The translations under genes and the position numbers were made by a program. A DNA stretch of 64,000 bases from Glaciecola sp. 33A (GTDB taxonomy: Bacteria; Pseudomonadota; Gammaproteobacteria; Enterobacterales; Alteromonadaceae). Every line of letters starts with the position of its first letter. Position 1 is the first letter of the stretch. The stretch is taken from the NCBI RefSeq assembly GCF_002836745.1, contig NZ_PJAR01000043.1, positions 62,001 through 126,000 on the forward strand, in the 5' to 3' direction. Below are positions 1-9,542 of the stretch, piece after piece. The notes under the pieces were generated by a model. It saw only the letters and a list, made by a program, of their open reading frames with translations, was not told the DNA's origin and made no database searches.

Positions 1-519
1 CAGACAATTGACACCCGTGATGAAATAAATATCAAAAAGCTTGGCCTCGTTGATGCATCTAACAATGTCGACATAGTGAAAGCCCAGCTCAGCCTGAATC
101 CAGACATGGAAACAAGAAATCAAATTAACGGCGTTAATGAACAAATTGTGATATTAGAAAAACTGTTTGCTAACGAACTAGAGCAACTGGTGCCCCCTTA
201 CGCAATGCCTTTAGTACTTGAGCAATTATTAGCTAAAGCGAAAAAGCTGCGATTAATGAGTATGTCCTCTATACCGCCTAGCAATATTTTTAACGATGAT
301 GAAAATGCCATTGGTCCTGAATTATTTAAACACGGACTAAAAATTAGATTTGAAGGTTCATTTTTTGATACGCGTGACTTCTTGATCTCGGCAGAACAAA
401 TGGGCTGGAAATTACACTGGCGCGAAATTCTGTTTGAAGTGAATGAGTACCCACAAGCGCAAGTTGATATTGAGTTATTTACCTTAAGTAAAAGTGAGGC
501 TTATATCAATGTTAATTAA
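1..519 (+). CDS. mshJ: MSHA biogenesis protein MshJ (5' end outside window)
   Basis: The reading frame is open from base 1 to the TAA at 517-519, so the gene starts upstream of the window; a GTG at 76 is in frame but internal. About 172 C-terminal codons are visible, roughly 80% of a usual MshJ of about 215 residues. The missing part should contain the N-terminal membrane anchor. MshJ is the PilO-like inner-membrane alignment component of the MSHA type IV pilus. The visible part has a helical section, then a mixed alpha/beta end, as in PilO-like proteins. The call rests on position immediately before mshK-mshL and on the overall sequence; no catalytic motif is expected. It overlaps mshK by 11 bp. 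Confidence 0.85.
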   Translation, partial: QTIDTRDEINIKKLGLVDASNNVDIVKAQLSLNPDMETRNQINGVNEQIVILEKLFANELEQLVPPYAMPLVLEQLLAKAKKLRLMSMSSIPPSNIFNDDENAIGPELFKHGLKIRFEGSFFDTRDFLISAEQMGWKLHWREILFEVNEYPQAQVDIELFTLSKSEAYINVN

Positions 520-901
520 TAAATCGAGTAGGTTCTGTGGTGGTATTGCACTATTAATCACGCTGTTAATTGCACAATTTAGCGTTGCCATGAGGGTGCA
601 TGCAGAGACATTAAGTGATCCGATGCGTCCGCCAGGTAAAAGTGAACGCTTGCTCAATCCTGCTGAATCAAAGGTCGATACGTCAATTAATGTCACCGCG
701 GTGTTCAAAAAAAATCAGACATTTTATGCTGTGATTAATAATAATTGGTTAGAAAGAGGTCAAAAAGTGGGCGCGTGGCGCGTGACCGAGATCACCAATT
801 CCGGCGTATTTTTGAAGAATGAGAATGAACCGGAGGCAATGCCTCTACGGTTTTTGGTAAATGAAAAAAGCGATTTTAAGAAGCAGACAAATAATGAATA
901 A
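509..901 (+). CDS. mshK: MSHA biogenesis protein MshK
   Basis: A 130-residue protein from the ATG at 509; a GTG at 494 in the same frame would add five residues but lies deeper in mshJ. Residues about 11-32 are a hydrophobic signal/anchor. It is followed by the short motif SDPMRPP, typical of MshK and PilP-like periplasmic proteins. The rest is a small beta domain. Known role of the family: a periplasmic protein linking the inner-membrane alignment complex to the secretin of the MSHA pilus. It overlaps mshJ upstream and the chosen mshL start (894) downstream, which implies translational coupling. Confidence 0.85.
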   Translation: MLINKSSRFCGGIALLITLLIAQFSVAMRVHAETLSDPMRPPGKSERLLNPAESKVDTSINVTAVFKKNQTFYAVINNNWLERGQKVGAWRVTEITNSGVFLKNENEPEAMPLRFLVNEKSDFKKQTNNE

Positions 902-2567
902 TTTACGAATCTGCAAAGCATTAAGTCTTTGTTTTATTGCGGTTTCACTGGCAGGGTGTCAAGCACCTGTTAGTAGTCACGTTGAAAAGTCACTGGCCAA
1001 AGAGTTAGATGCCCAAATGCGAGCGCCAGAACCTCAACCCAACCCTGAATTAGAGGCTGCGGTATCTGATTACCTGCTTGCTGGCGAGACAGCGAAGCCG
1101 AACAATACTCTATTTTTGGCGGATAAATACGACATTAATGCCAGACAAATTGATGCGGTTAGTTTCTTTTCAGGCTTAGTTAAAGACACACCTTTCTCGG
1201 TTGCTATGCACCCCGACATAAATGGTCTTATCTCCCTTGACTTAAAACAAGTTGACCTTGAGACAATTTTTGAACTTGTTTCTGACCTCTATGGCTTTCA
1301 TATCGACCGCATTGGCAATATTTATAAGGTGTTTCCAGCGGGTATTCGCACCGAAACGTTCTCAATTAATTATTTGTTGATGCAGCGCGACGGCAGTACT
1401 CAAACCAGTATTATTTCTGGTGGAGTCTCTGAAAATTCGAGTAATAATAACAACAATGGCAACAATAATGGTGGCTCTAACAATTTCAGCGGAAATTCTC
1501 AGGTAAGTAACAATCAAGGTGGCAACAATGCTGGAAGGGCCAATGGTTCTAATGGCACCTCAATTACTACACGCACTGAGACGAATTTTTGGGCGAATCT
1601 CGAAACCAGTTTGAAAGAAATGCTGGGTACCGAAAAAGGTCGCTCCGTGCTTGTCTCGCCACAAGCGGGTTTAGTTACCGTGCGAGCTTTACCGAGTGAA
1701 TTAAAGACAATTGGTAATTTCTTGAGCATCTCGGAGGAAAGCTTACAACGCCAAGTTATTATTGAGGCGCGCATCTTGGAAGTGATATTAGACGATGAAT
1801 ATCAACAAGGTATTAACTGGACGCAAGTACTCTCTAGTGCTGGTAGCACAGATCTCAATTTCTCTACTTCAGCTGGGAATTTTGCAAACGATGTAACAGC
1901 TTCCTTAGGTGGCCTCACAAGCTTGTCTTTCTTAAATAAAGATTTTAGTGGCGTGCTTAACTTGTTAGACACACAAGGCAAGGTGCAAGTACTTTCAAGC
2001 CCACGCGTGACGGCAATTAATAATCAAAAAGCCGTTATTAAAGTAGGTAACGACGAGTATTTTGTTACCGATGTGTCTACCTCAAACACGATCACGGCAA
2101 GTTCAACCTCGATTACACCTGATATTGGTTTAACGCCTTTCTTCAGTGGTATTGCACTTGATGTAACACCACAAATTGACGCCAACGGCAGTATTTTATT
2201 GCATATTCATCCGTCTGTCATTGAAACACAAGAGCAAGAAAAAGTGATTACATTGAACGAAGAGCAATATATTTTGCCTTTAGCTCAGAGCACTATTCGG
2301 GAATCAGACACCATTATTCGGGCAATGTCGGGCGAAATTGTGGTTATTGGCGGTTTAATGCAGTCGATTATCACAACAGAAAACTCACAAACACCGTTGC
2401 TAGGTGATATCCCGATTTTGGGTAACTTATTCAAAAGCAAACGTGAAAAAGAAACCAAAAAAGAACTTATTATTTTGCTGAAGCCAACCGTCGTTGGCAA
2501 AAACACCATGCGTCAGCAAATTGAAACCAGTCGTGCACAAATGGCCGATTGGTTGTACGTGGAATAA
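894..2567 (+). CDS. mshL: MSHA outer-membrane secretin MshL
   Basis: A 557-residue lipoprotein secretin. The ATG at 894 is preferred over the one at 861 because it begins a proper lipoprotein signal ending in the lipobox LAGC (Cys at about residue 22). An N-terminal secretin domain is followed by a Ser/Asn/Gly-rich low-complexity linker at about residues 181-222. The C-terminal secretin domain (about 275-545) carries the signature PLLGDIPILGNLF near residue 501. It forms the outer-membrane ring through which the MSHA pilus exits, homologous to PilQ and GspD. It overlaps mshK by 8 bp and lies 2 bp before mshM. Confidence 0.95.
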   Translation: MNNLRICKALSLCFIAVSLAGCQAPVSSHVEKSLAKELDAQMRAPEPQPNPELEAAVSDYLLAGETAKPNNTLFLADKYDINARQIDAVSFFSGLVKDTPFSVAMHPDINGLISLDLKQVDLETIFELVSDLYGFHIDRIGNIYKVFPAGIRTETFSINYLLMQRDGSTQTSIISGGVSENSSNNNNNGNNNGGSNNFSGNSQVSNNQGGNNAGRANGSNGTSITTRTETNFWANLETSLKEMLGTEKGRSVLVSPQAGLVTVRALPSELKTIGNFLSISEESLQRQVIIEARILEVILDDEYQQGINWTQVLSSAGSTDLNFSTSAGNFANDVTASLGGLTSLSFLNKDFSGVLNLLDTQGKVQVLSSPRVTAINNQKAVIKVGNDEYFVTDVSTSNTITASSTSITPDIGLTPFFSGIALDVTPQIDANGSILLHIHPSVIETQEQEKVITLNEEQYILPLAQSTIRESDTIIRAMSGEIVVIGGLMQSIITTENSQTPLLGDIPILGNLFKSKREKETKKELIILLKPTVVGKNTMRQQIETSRAQMADWLYVE

Positions 2568-2569
2568 TC

Positions 2570-3514
2570 ATGTATTTATATCACTTTGGTATCAGAGAAT
2601 TGCCTTTTACGCTCACCCCAAATACGAGTTATTACTTTGGGCTACCGAGTCATAAAGAAGCAATTGAAGTATTGTCCACGGCACTTAAAAGTGGCGAAGG
2701 ATTCATCAAAGTGACGGGTGAAGTAGGCGCGGGTAAAACACTTATTTGCAGAAAGCTTCTAAACGAACTTCCTGATGGATTTGTCACTGCCTATATTCCA
2801 AACCCATATTTATCGCCGGCTGAATTACGTCGTTCAGTAGCAGCGGAGTTAAACGTCAAATTACCGGAGGGAACTGACCAGCAAGAGTTCACTCAATTGA
2901 TTCAGCGGCGTCTGTTCGAAATTCATAAGCAACAAAAAAATGCCGTCCTTATTATCGACGAAGCACAAGCGTTACCGGATGAAAGTATCGAAGCGCTTCG
3001 TCTAATGACGAACTTAGAGACAGAATCACAAAAACTGTTGCAAGTTGTTTTGTTTGGACAACCTGAATTGGACGACAAACTAAAGCAACCTAAACTACGC
3101 CAGTTACTGCAGCGCATCACCTTTTCTTATAAATTAAAATTAATGGATGCTGACCAGCTCTATCAATATGTTCGCCACAGAATGGCTGTCGCTGGTTATC
3201 GAGTAGAAGGCTTGTTTGATGAAGCCTGTTGTGAGCTATTACATAAAGCCAGCGGCGGTACGCCAAGAATAGTCAACGTGTTGTGTCATAAATCACTCAT
3301 GTTAGCTTATGGTGAAGGCGTGCAAAAAATCACATTAAACCATGTAAGAGCTGCTATTGGCGACACTGAAGCCACCTGCCCTAATGGTAAAAAAAGACCA
3401 TGGGCTTGGTTGACAACCTCACTTTTTATTGCAGCCTCGGTCGTGTTGTTGGTGCTCACAAACAGCCCTGAGAATGTTAACTTGGTAAATTTGGGTTTAG
3501 GTTGGGTTAAATGA
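2570..3514 (+). CDS. mshM: MSHA biogenesis ATPase MshM (ExeA/GspA-like)
   Basis: A 314-residue AAA-type ATPase read from the ATG at 2570 (MYLYHFG, a common N-terminus of ExeA-like proteins); an in-frame start at 2549 would run into mshL. Walker A is GEVGAGKT at residues 50-57 and Walker B is VLIIDEAQ at about residues 128-135. A hydrophobic segment near the C-terminus (about residues 285-302) is a probable single membrane span. Family members help assemble or insert the secretin. The stop overlaps the mshN start as ATGA. Confidence 0.9.
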   Translation: MYLYHFGIRELPFTLTPNTSYYFGLPSHKEAIEVLSTALKSGEGFIKVTGEVGAGKTLICRKLLNELPDGFVTAYIPNPYLSPAELRRSVAAELNVKLPEGTDQQEFTQLIQRRLFEIHKQQKNAVLIIDEAQALPDESIEALRLMTNLETESQKLLQVVLFGQPELDDKLKQPKLRQLLQRITFSYKLKLMDADQLYQYVRHRMAVAGYRVEGLFDEACCELLHKASGGTPRIVNVLCHKSLMLAYGEGVQKITLNHVRAAIGDTEATCPNGKKRPWAWLTTSLFIAASVVLLVLTNSPENVNLVNLGLGWVK

Positions 3515-4749
3515 GTGTTGTAAATAAAATGCTTAAGGATCTTGAACAACGGGGCAATAAATCAGTTTACGAAGCTGATTATGTGCCTATGGAAACCCAT
3601 ATAGCAAGGTCACGAAAGTTTTATGTTGGTACTTTGGTGCTTGTCATCGTCACTGGTGCAATGACGTGGTTCTTGTTGCCAAAGCAGAGTATTGACGAAA
3701 AGGGCGATTCAATGGTCAGTGCTGCGTCCAACTTAATTACCCTGCCAGTGAATGAGTCTCCAGGTGCCGGTACTGACAGATTGTTACAAGAAATACCTGA
3801 TAGTTCTCAAGAGCAGATCGTCTCAAGTGAACTTGATAAGGCCACGCTAATTAGTTTAGAAAGCGCAAAGCGGGCGGCAGCGGCTACCGCAATTGCAGAA
3901 GCCAAATTGGCAGAAGTGAACCGAGAGCTAGAACAGCAGATACAGCGTGTCACGGCAAAGGCGGCAGACATTCAGCAAGCAGAACAAAAAGTGGCCTTAG
4001 CAGCTCCAACAATACAGCAACCAGAGCAGCAACCAGAGCAGCAACCAGAGCAGCAAATAAAAGCCCAAATAACAGATACCGACACTGCCGTTCAAGTTAA
4101 GCTCAAAACCGCAACTGAAGTGGCCAAGTTCGCGATCGAAAAGCCGGTTTTCAACGTGACTCCAAGCAATAAGAGTGCCTCTACTCACCGTATGTTAGAG
4201 CAACGCATTCAGTTATCACTAAAGAATGGTGATACCGCAACAGCAATCAAGGACCTCAATAGTTTAATTGCGTTGGAGCCAAGAAACGCCAGTGCTCGAA
4301 AACGCCTGGCGAGTCTTGAGTTCGCTCAAGGCAATCCAACCAGAGCTGCGTTTTTATTGGATCAAGGTATTAAGTTGTTACCCCACGATAGCAGTGTGCG
4401 GCTAATGCAGGCGCGTTTGCTGTTTCGTGAAAATAGAAATACGCAAGCGCTAACATTGCTTATTGAGCACCCTAAAAACATGATTGCAGATGATGAGTTA
4501 CTTAGCTTTCGTGCCGCACTTGCCGAAAAACAAGAAGATTACGCAACGTCTTTACAAGATTATGCCGTTTTACTGCAACGCCAGCCAGACAATGCACGTT
4601 GGATGCTGGGCTTGGCAATTAGTCAAGACAAGCAAAAAATGCATGCACAAGCCGTTGTTACTTACAGAAAAGTCAAATCATCGAATCAGTTATCAACTCA
4701 GGTTGTCAGCTTTGTTGATGGACGCTTAGCAGCTTTGGTAGGGTCATAA
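3511..4749 (+). CDS. mshN: MSHA biogenesis protein MshN, TPR protein
   Basis: A 412-residue inner-membrane protein. A short cytoplasmic N-terminus is followed by one membrane span at residues 38-57. Then comes an Ala/Glu/Gln-rich coiled section with a Gln-Pro-Glu repeat (residues about 169-182), encoded by a 12-bp tandem repeat. A C-terminal TPR-like helical domain covers about residues 225-405. The TPR part is presumed to act in the periplasm as an assembly scaffold for the pilus machine. It is coupled to mshM by a 4-bp overlap and lies 3 bp before mshE. Confidence 0.88.
   Translation: MSVVNKMLKDLEQRGNKSVYEADYVPMETHIARSRKFYVGTLVLVIVTGAMTWFLLPKQSIDEKGDSMVSAASNLITLPVNESPGAGTDRLLQEIPDSSQEQIVSSELDKATLISLESAKRAAAATAIAEAKLAEVNRELEQQIQRVTAKAADIQQAEQKVALAAPTIQQPEQQPEQQPEQQIKAQITDTDTAVQVKLKTATEVAKFAIEKPVFNVTPSNKSASTHRMLEQRIQLSLKNGDTATAIKDLNSLIALEPRNASARKRLASLEFAQGNPTRAAFLLDQGIKLLPHDSSVRLMQARLLFRENRNTQALTLLIEHPKNMIADDELLSFRAALAEKQEDYATSLQDYAVLLQRQPDNARWMLGLAISQDKQKMHAQAVVTYRKVKSSNQLSTQVVSFVDGRLAALVGS
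4015..4056 (+). repeat. 12-bp tandem repeat inside mshN
   Basis: The unit CAGCAACCAGAG occurs three times perfectly (4015-4050), followed by half a copy (4051-4056). Each unit encodes QQPE, so copy-number change would keep the frame. It sits in the linker between the membrane span and the TPR domain. Confidence 0.9.
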
Positions 4750-4752
4750 AAT

Positions 4753-6585
4753 ATGAAAATTCGATTAGGTGACTTGTTAGTCCAAAATAATTTAATTAAT
4801 GATGAACAATTGAAAACAGCGCTGTCAGAACAGCGTCAATCGGGTCGTAAGTTAGGTGCAACCTTGATTACCCTGAATATGGTAAGTGAAGGGCAATTAC
4901 TTGAGTTGTTATCAAAGCATTTAAATGTCCCCTTGATTAATATAGATGATTATCGTGTCGACCCCGAGGCGGTTAAGTTGCTTCCAGAAATTCAAGCGCG
5001 CAGATACCGTGCACTGGTGCTGGATGATAAAGGCGACAGGTTACTGGTGGGCATGAGTGATCCGGGCGATATAAATGCAGTGGATGACCTCACTAACCGC
5101 CTACCTAAACCAATTGAAATAGCCGTGGTTAGCGAAACGCAGTTATTTGCAGCTTACGAAAACTTTTACCGCAAAACCGAAGAAATTGCCTCATTCGCAC
5201 AAGAATTAGCGGAAGAGTATGACGATTCACAAGACTTTGAACTTAATATTGGTGTTGATGGCGAACAAGATACCGCCGTTGCTAAACTGCTACATTCTAT
5301 ATTTGAAGATGCAGTCCTAGCTAAGGCATCGGATATACATATTGAACCTGAAGAAAATCAACTGCGCATTCGCCAGCGTGTTGATGGTCAGTTGCAAGAA
5401 ACGGTCATACCCGAGCGCAACATTGCAGCAGCATTGGTGCTGCGATTAAAACTGATGTCGGGTCTGGATATCTCAGAGAAGCGTTTACCGCAAGATGGTC
5501 GTGCGCAGATAAAAATAAAAGGTCGCGTTATTGATGTTCGTTTATCGACTATGCCGGTGCAAAACGGCGAGTCAGTGGTAATGCGCTTACTTGACCAATC
5601 AGAGGGTATTTTAACACTAACTCAAACAGGTATGCCGCCAAGTATCGTTAAGCGATATAGAAGGCTATTGCAACGACCGCATGGCATGATCCTGGTCACC
5701 GGGCCAACGGGTTCAGGTAAAACTACCACGTTATATGGTTCACTGTCTGAGCTGAATAAGCCACACTCAAAAATAATTACAGTTGAAGACCCGGTTGAAT
5801 ACCGACTACCACGGATTAACCAAGTACAAGTTAATCCCAAAATTGACTTAACATTTTCGCGCGTTCTCAGAACTACGCTTCGCCAAGATCCTGATATTAT
5901 TATGGTCGGTGAAATGCGTGACAAAGAAACTGTCGAAATTGGTCTTCGAGGCGCATTAACCGGTCACTTAGTGCTCTCTACTCTGCACACTAATGACAGT
6001 ATTAGTAGTGCTATTCGTTTACTGGATATGGGTGCTCCTGGTTATTTAGTTGCCAGTTCACTGCGGGCAATAATCGCGCAACGACTCGTGCGACGTATAT
6101 GTGATAACTGCAGTGTGGATGAAGAAGTCTCTAAGGAAGCTCATTTTTGGCTTAAAACGCTCAACGAAGACATCTCTAATATTACATTCAAAAAAGGCGC
6201 AGGCTGTCAAAAATGTAACCAAAGTGGTTATCGTGGACGTGTTGGTGTATTTGAATTACTCGAAATGACTGAAGCCATGATGAGTGCGTTAAAAAATAAC
6301 GATACAAGTGCTTTCTCAGATGCTGCGCGCCTTAGTCCTGACTATAAACCATTGGCCCATTCGGCATTACTTTACGCCAAAGAGGGAATTACGAGTATTG
6401 ATGAGGTCTTAAAACTGGTCGAAATGGTCGGTGATATGAAAGATGAAGACGATATCGAACACGCGGCAGAGGATGACATCCCCGCGGCGTTAATTCCACA
6501 ACCTGAACCCGCACAGTCGAAGCTGTCTGATAGTCTGCAAAACGATTTTGGTCCATCAGGTTTATCACTCGAGGATGATAACTAA
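4753..6585 (+). CDS. mshE: MSHA pilus extension ATPase MshE
   Basis: A 610-residue GspE/PilB-family hexameric ATPase that powers MSHA pilus extension. The N-terminal MshEN domain, a known c-di-GMP binding module in this family, begins at residue 4 (RLGDLL). Walker A GPTGSGKTT is at residues 317-325, and the Walker B/Asp-box region with GEMRD lies near 379-390. A tetracysteine zinc site is formed by CDNC (450-453) and a CQKC pair near 490. The C-terminal tail of about 40 residues is acidic. The stop overlaps the mshG start (TAATG). In both MshEN motifs an Asn replaces the usual Gly (residues 13 and 42). Confidence 0.96.
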   Translation: MKIRLGDLLVQNNLINDEQLKTALSEQRQSGRKLGATLITLNMVSEGQLLELLSKHLNVPLINIDDYRVDPEAVKLLPEIQARRYRALVLDDKGDRLLVGMSDPGDINAVDDLTNRLPKPIEIAVVSETQLFAAYENFYRKTEEIASFAQELAEEYDDSQDFELNIGVDGEQDTAVAKLLHSIFEDAVLAKASDIHIEPEENQLRIRQRVDGQLQETVIPERNIAAALVLRLKLMSGLDISEKRLPQDGRAQIKIKGRVIDVRLSTMPVQNGESVVMRLLDQSEGILTLTQTGMPPSIVKRYRRLLQRPHGMILVTGPTGSGKTTTLYGSLSELNKPHSKIITVEDPVEYRLPRINQVQVNPKIDLTFSRVLRTTLRQDPDIIMVGEMRDKETVEIGLRGALTGHLVLSTLHTNDSISSAIRLLDMGAPGYLVASSLRAIIAQRLVRRICDNCSVDEEVSKEAHFWLKTLNEDISNITFKKGAGCQKCNQSGYRGRVGVFELLEMTEAMMSALKNNDTSAFSDAARLSPDYKPLAHSALLYAKEGITSIDEVLKLVEMVGDMKDEDDIEHAAEDDIPAALIPQPEPAQSKLSDSLQNDFGPSGLSLEDDN

Positions 6586-7811
6586 TGGCCTTCTTTGCTT
6601 ACAAGGGACGGGAGCAAGGCGGTGTGCTGGTTGACGGAACGATCGACGCGAGTGACGCCGCAACCGCCGCAAAAATGCTGACGACAAGGAATATCATCCC
6701 TGTTGATATTAAGGCGGTATCCAGTAAGTTGGAAAAAAAGGAAGGATCCAGTGATTTCGGCTTATTTGTTCCGCAAATCAGTATTGACGATTTAGTTATT
6801 TTTGCTCGCCAAATGCACTCATTGGCAAAAGCCGGTATACCCATTATTCGGTCTGTTGCTGGATTGGCGAATACAAACTCAAAACGTATGCGCCATGCAC
6901 TTAACGCCGTTATTGAACAATTAGAACGTGGCCGAAATTTATCTTCTGCACTTGCTCAGCACCCAAAAATTTTCAATCAACTTTTCGTCAGCGTGGTGCA
7001 CGTAGGCGAAAATACAGGTCGTTTGGATGATGCTTTTATGCAACTTGCACAATACCTGCAGAGAGAACAAGAAACTCGTAAACAGATAAAAGCAGCAACA
7101 CGTTATCCCATGTTTGTCGTATTTGCCCTATTCGCAGCCCTCATTGTTATGAATATTTTTGTTATTCCTGTATTTGCCGGTATGTTTGAAAAGTTTGATG
7201 CCGAGTTGCCTGCTATGACCTTGTTTTTAATAGGAATGTCTAACTTCTTTGTTACCAAGTGGTGGGTCCTGATTATCCTTGGTATGGTATGTTTTTTCAT
7301 AACAAGGCGCTATCTTGATACTAAACAAGGGCGTTACAAATGGGATAAGTTAATACTAGAGGTTCCATTGGTGGGTTCGATCATAGAACGCTCTTTGTTA
7401 GGTCGCTTTGCTCGCAGTTTTTCTATGATGCTAAAAGCGGGGGTGCCATTAACGACAGCATTGAATTTAGTTGCTGATGCGGTCAGTAATAGTTACATGA
7501 GAAAAGCCATCCTTGGTATGCGTCAACGGATTGAAAAAGGTGAAAATTTGTCTCGTGTAGCCCAGTCCAGTGGTTTGTTTACGCCATTGGTTATGCAAAT
7601 GATTAATGTAGGTGAAGAAACGGGTCGTGTTGACGAGTTGTTGAAGGAAGTCGCTGAGTTTTATGAGCGCGAGGTTGAATATGACTTAAAGAGTCTAACC
7701 TCAAAGATAGAACCTATTTTGATAGCCATTGTGGCAGCTATGGTGTTGGTATTGGCGTTAGGCATATTCACACCTATGTGGGACATGATGAGCGTTGTGC
7801 AAGGTAAATAA
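6585..7811 (+). CDS. mshG: MSHA inner-membrane platform protein MshG
   Basis: A 408-residue PilC/GspF-family protein. Two homologous GspF domains are visible (about residues 70-195 and 275-400), each with the GRLDD/GRVDE-type motif region and hydrophobic helices. Membrane segments lie near 175-197, 225-245 and 380-400. It forms the inner-membrane platform on which the MshE motor acts. Start and stop both overlap the neighbouring genes as TAATG. Confidence 0.95.
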   Translation: MAFFAYKGREQGGVLVDGTIDASDAATAAKMLTTRNIIPVDIKAVSSKLEKKEGSSDFGLFVPQISIDDLVIFARQMHSLAKAGIPIIRSVAGLANTNSKRMRHALNAVIEQLERGRNLSSALAQHPKIFNQLFVSVVHVGENTGRLDDAFMQLAQYLQREQETRKQIKAATRYPMFVVFALFAALIVMNIFVIPVFAGMFEKFDAELPAMTLFLIGMSNFFVTKWWVLIILGMVCFFITRRYLDTKQGRYKWDKLILEVPLVGSIIERSLLGRFARSFSMMLKAGVPLTTALNLVADAVSNSYMRKAILGMRQRIEKGENLSRVAQSSGLFTPLVMQMINVGEETGRVDELLKEVAEFYEREVEYDLKSLTSKIEPILIAIVAAMVLVLALGIFTPMWDMMSVVQGK

Positions 7812-8308
7812 TGTCAAGCAGGCTGTTTCGCTTCGTGTGCGTGCTAATTGTCATCATGATGATAGCGGCGGGTCTTTACAAAAGCCTGTTGAGCGGCAAT
7901 CGCGATACATGGCAAAACGTGGGTTTTGAAAATGTACAAGCAGCGATGGAGAAAGGCTTAGCTCAGATGCACTGGCAGTGGCAGTTCGAAGGTCGACCGA
8001 ATTCGATTTTGTATGGAACGTCAAATGCTAAACGCGTTGAGCGTATTGAAATTAATAACAAAGGTTGGCCTGATTTGGCACAATCTAACGGAGCTTGCAG
8101 TGCTTTTTTAAATATATTTGCAGGCTCAGTAGTAGTTGAAGTAGGGGCCTTAGAACTTGATGTCAATGTTGAGAAACAGTTAGGTATCAAAATTGAGTTG
8201 ATAGTACTACAGAGCGTTAATGACTCAAGCGAACTAGTCGATATATGTCGTTATAGTCGAAAAGGTCAAAAGTTTGAATATCATCTTGGCACAGGAAATG
8301 TGTTTTAA
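7811..8308 (+). CDS. mshF: MSHA biogenesis protein MshF
   Basis: A 165-residue protein with an N-terminal membrane span (about residues 6-24) and a small periplasmic domain with two cysteines. No enzyme motif is visible. The name comes from its fixed place between mshG and mshB and its size. The start overlaps the mshG stop. A 31-bp gap with a good Shine-Dalgarno sequence (TAGGAG) separates it from mshB. Confidence 0.82.
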   Translation: MSSRLFRFVCVLIVIMMIAAGLYKSLLSGNRDTWQNVGFENVQAAMEKGLAQMHWQWQFEGRPNSILYGTSNAKRVERIEINNKGWPDLAQSNGACSAFLNIFAGSVVVEVGALELDVNVEKQLGIKIELIVLQSVNDSSELVDICRYSRKGQKFEYHLGTGNVF

Positions 8309-8339
8309 GATCCAATTGAATTAAATGGTAGGAGACATC

Positions 8340-8945
8340 ATGGCAACGGTTAACGATCTGAAACAACAAGGCTTTACGCTAATAGAACTGATTATTGTTG
8401 TTGTTATTCTTGGGCTTCTAGCAGCAACGGCAATACCGCGCTTCTTGGATGTGCCCAAAGATGCTGAAGATGCCACTGTTGAGGGCGTTGCGGGTGGTTT
8501 TGCGACAAGCGTTGGTTTGGTTCGCGCGCAGTGGGAAATCGAAGGTCGGCCGCAGGACAACAACGATAACAATTTGAGTTTTGTGACCATTGAAGGGCTT
8601 TTAATTGGTGTCGATAGTGATACCGGTTATCCAACGGGTCAATTAAATAATGATACCAGTTCTGAAGACGACAGCATGAGTCGCTTGGACTGTGAAAGTA
8701 TCTTTAACCTAATTATGCAGAGTGCACCAACGATTACGTCAACCTGGAGTACGCAGGCAGTAAAAGATTTTCGATACTTCACGAATGTGAATGAAAATGC
8801 AGGTTCGGGTGGTAACGATGTTTGTCATTACTATCTCACTCAAACTGTAAAGAACAACACTAATGAGCCGACTACCACGGATGTAGGGAACGGCTTTGTT
8901 TATGACCCACGGATTGGTCAGGTGATTGTATTTAGTAATAACTAG
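8340..8945 (+). CDS. mshB: MSHA minor pilin MshB
   Basis: A 201-residue prepilin. The ATG at 8340 is chosen over 8325 because it gives a short basic leader ending in the prepilin peptidase site QQG|FTLIE, and because TAGGAG lies 7 bp upstream. A hydrophobic N-terminal helix (about residues 11-35) is followed by a globular domain with two cysteines. Minor pilins of this type prime or cap the fibre. Confidence 0.9.
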   Translation: MATVNDLKQQGFTLIELIIVVVILGLLAATAIPRFLDVPKDAEDATVEGVAGGFATSVGLVRAQWEIEGRPQDNNDNNLSFVTIEGLLIGVDSDTGYPTGQLNNDTSSEDDSMSRLDCESIFNLIMQSAPTITSTWSTQAVKDFRYFTNVNENAGSGGNDVCHYYLTQTVKNNTNEPTTTDVGNGFVYDPRIGQVIVFSNN

Positions 8946-9024
8946 ATAAATAGACATTACTCCATATTGTTATAACGTTTTAACTTTTAAATTTAATAAA
9001 AACATCCAATTCGAAGGAATTATT

Positions 9025-9525
9025 ATGAAAAACCAAATGAGCAAGCAAAAAGGCTTCACGTTAATCGAACTAATCATTGTTATCGTGATACTAGGTATAC
9101 TGGCTGTAACTGCAGCGCCCCGTTTTATTGACTTGCAGGCTGATGCTCGTGCAAAAACCCTTGAAGGTGTTAAAGCAGCTTTACAAGGTGCTTCACAGCT
9201 GGTCTATGCTAAAGCGGCTATCGCTGCCCAGCAAACCTCTGCAACGGCTACAACCACACTTTCCTCAGGTGTGACCTTGGCTACTGTGTATGGTTACCCA
9301 TCGGCAACGGCTATAACGGGTGCGGCTGATGCTGAGGCCGAAGTAGCTAAATTCTTAGATTTGAGCACGGACGACTTTGACATTACTGATCCAACGACGC
9401 CTGCAACTAGTTTCATTATCACTTTTACGGGAAAACTAGTCGGTGACGCATGTTATGTTGCTTACACAACGGCAGCCTCGGCAAGTGCTCCACCACTTAT
9501 TGATACAGTGTCAACTGGTTGCTAA
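9025..9525 (+). CDS. mshA: MSHA major pilin MshA
   Basis: A 166-residue prepilin with a 10-residue leader, cleavage site KG|FTLIE and a typical hydrophobic helix ending near residue 35. The rest is rich in Ala and Thr. Two C-terminal cysteines (DACY and the final Cys) can form the disulfide-bonded D-region. This is the structural subunit of the MSHA fibre. It has the strongest Shine-Dalgarno of the locus (GAAGGA, 9015-9020). The 79-bp AT-rich gap upstream (8946-9024) could hold its own promoter, but I see only a weak match (TTGTTA at 8967). Confidence 0.95.
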   Translation: MKNQMSKQKGFTLIELIIVIVILGILAVTAAPRFIDLQADARAKTLEGVKAALQGASQLVYAKAAIAAQQTSATATTTLSSGVTLATVYGYPSATAITGAADAEAEVAKFLDLSTDDFDITDPTTPATSFIITFTGKLVGDACYVAYTTAASASAPPLIDTVSTGC

Positions 9526-9542
9526 TTAAGTAAGCTAATGAA

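Noticed and set aside
76-78. GTG as the start of mshJ
   Set aside because: The frame is open to base 1, and a MshJ starting here would lack its membrane anchor and be too short.
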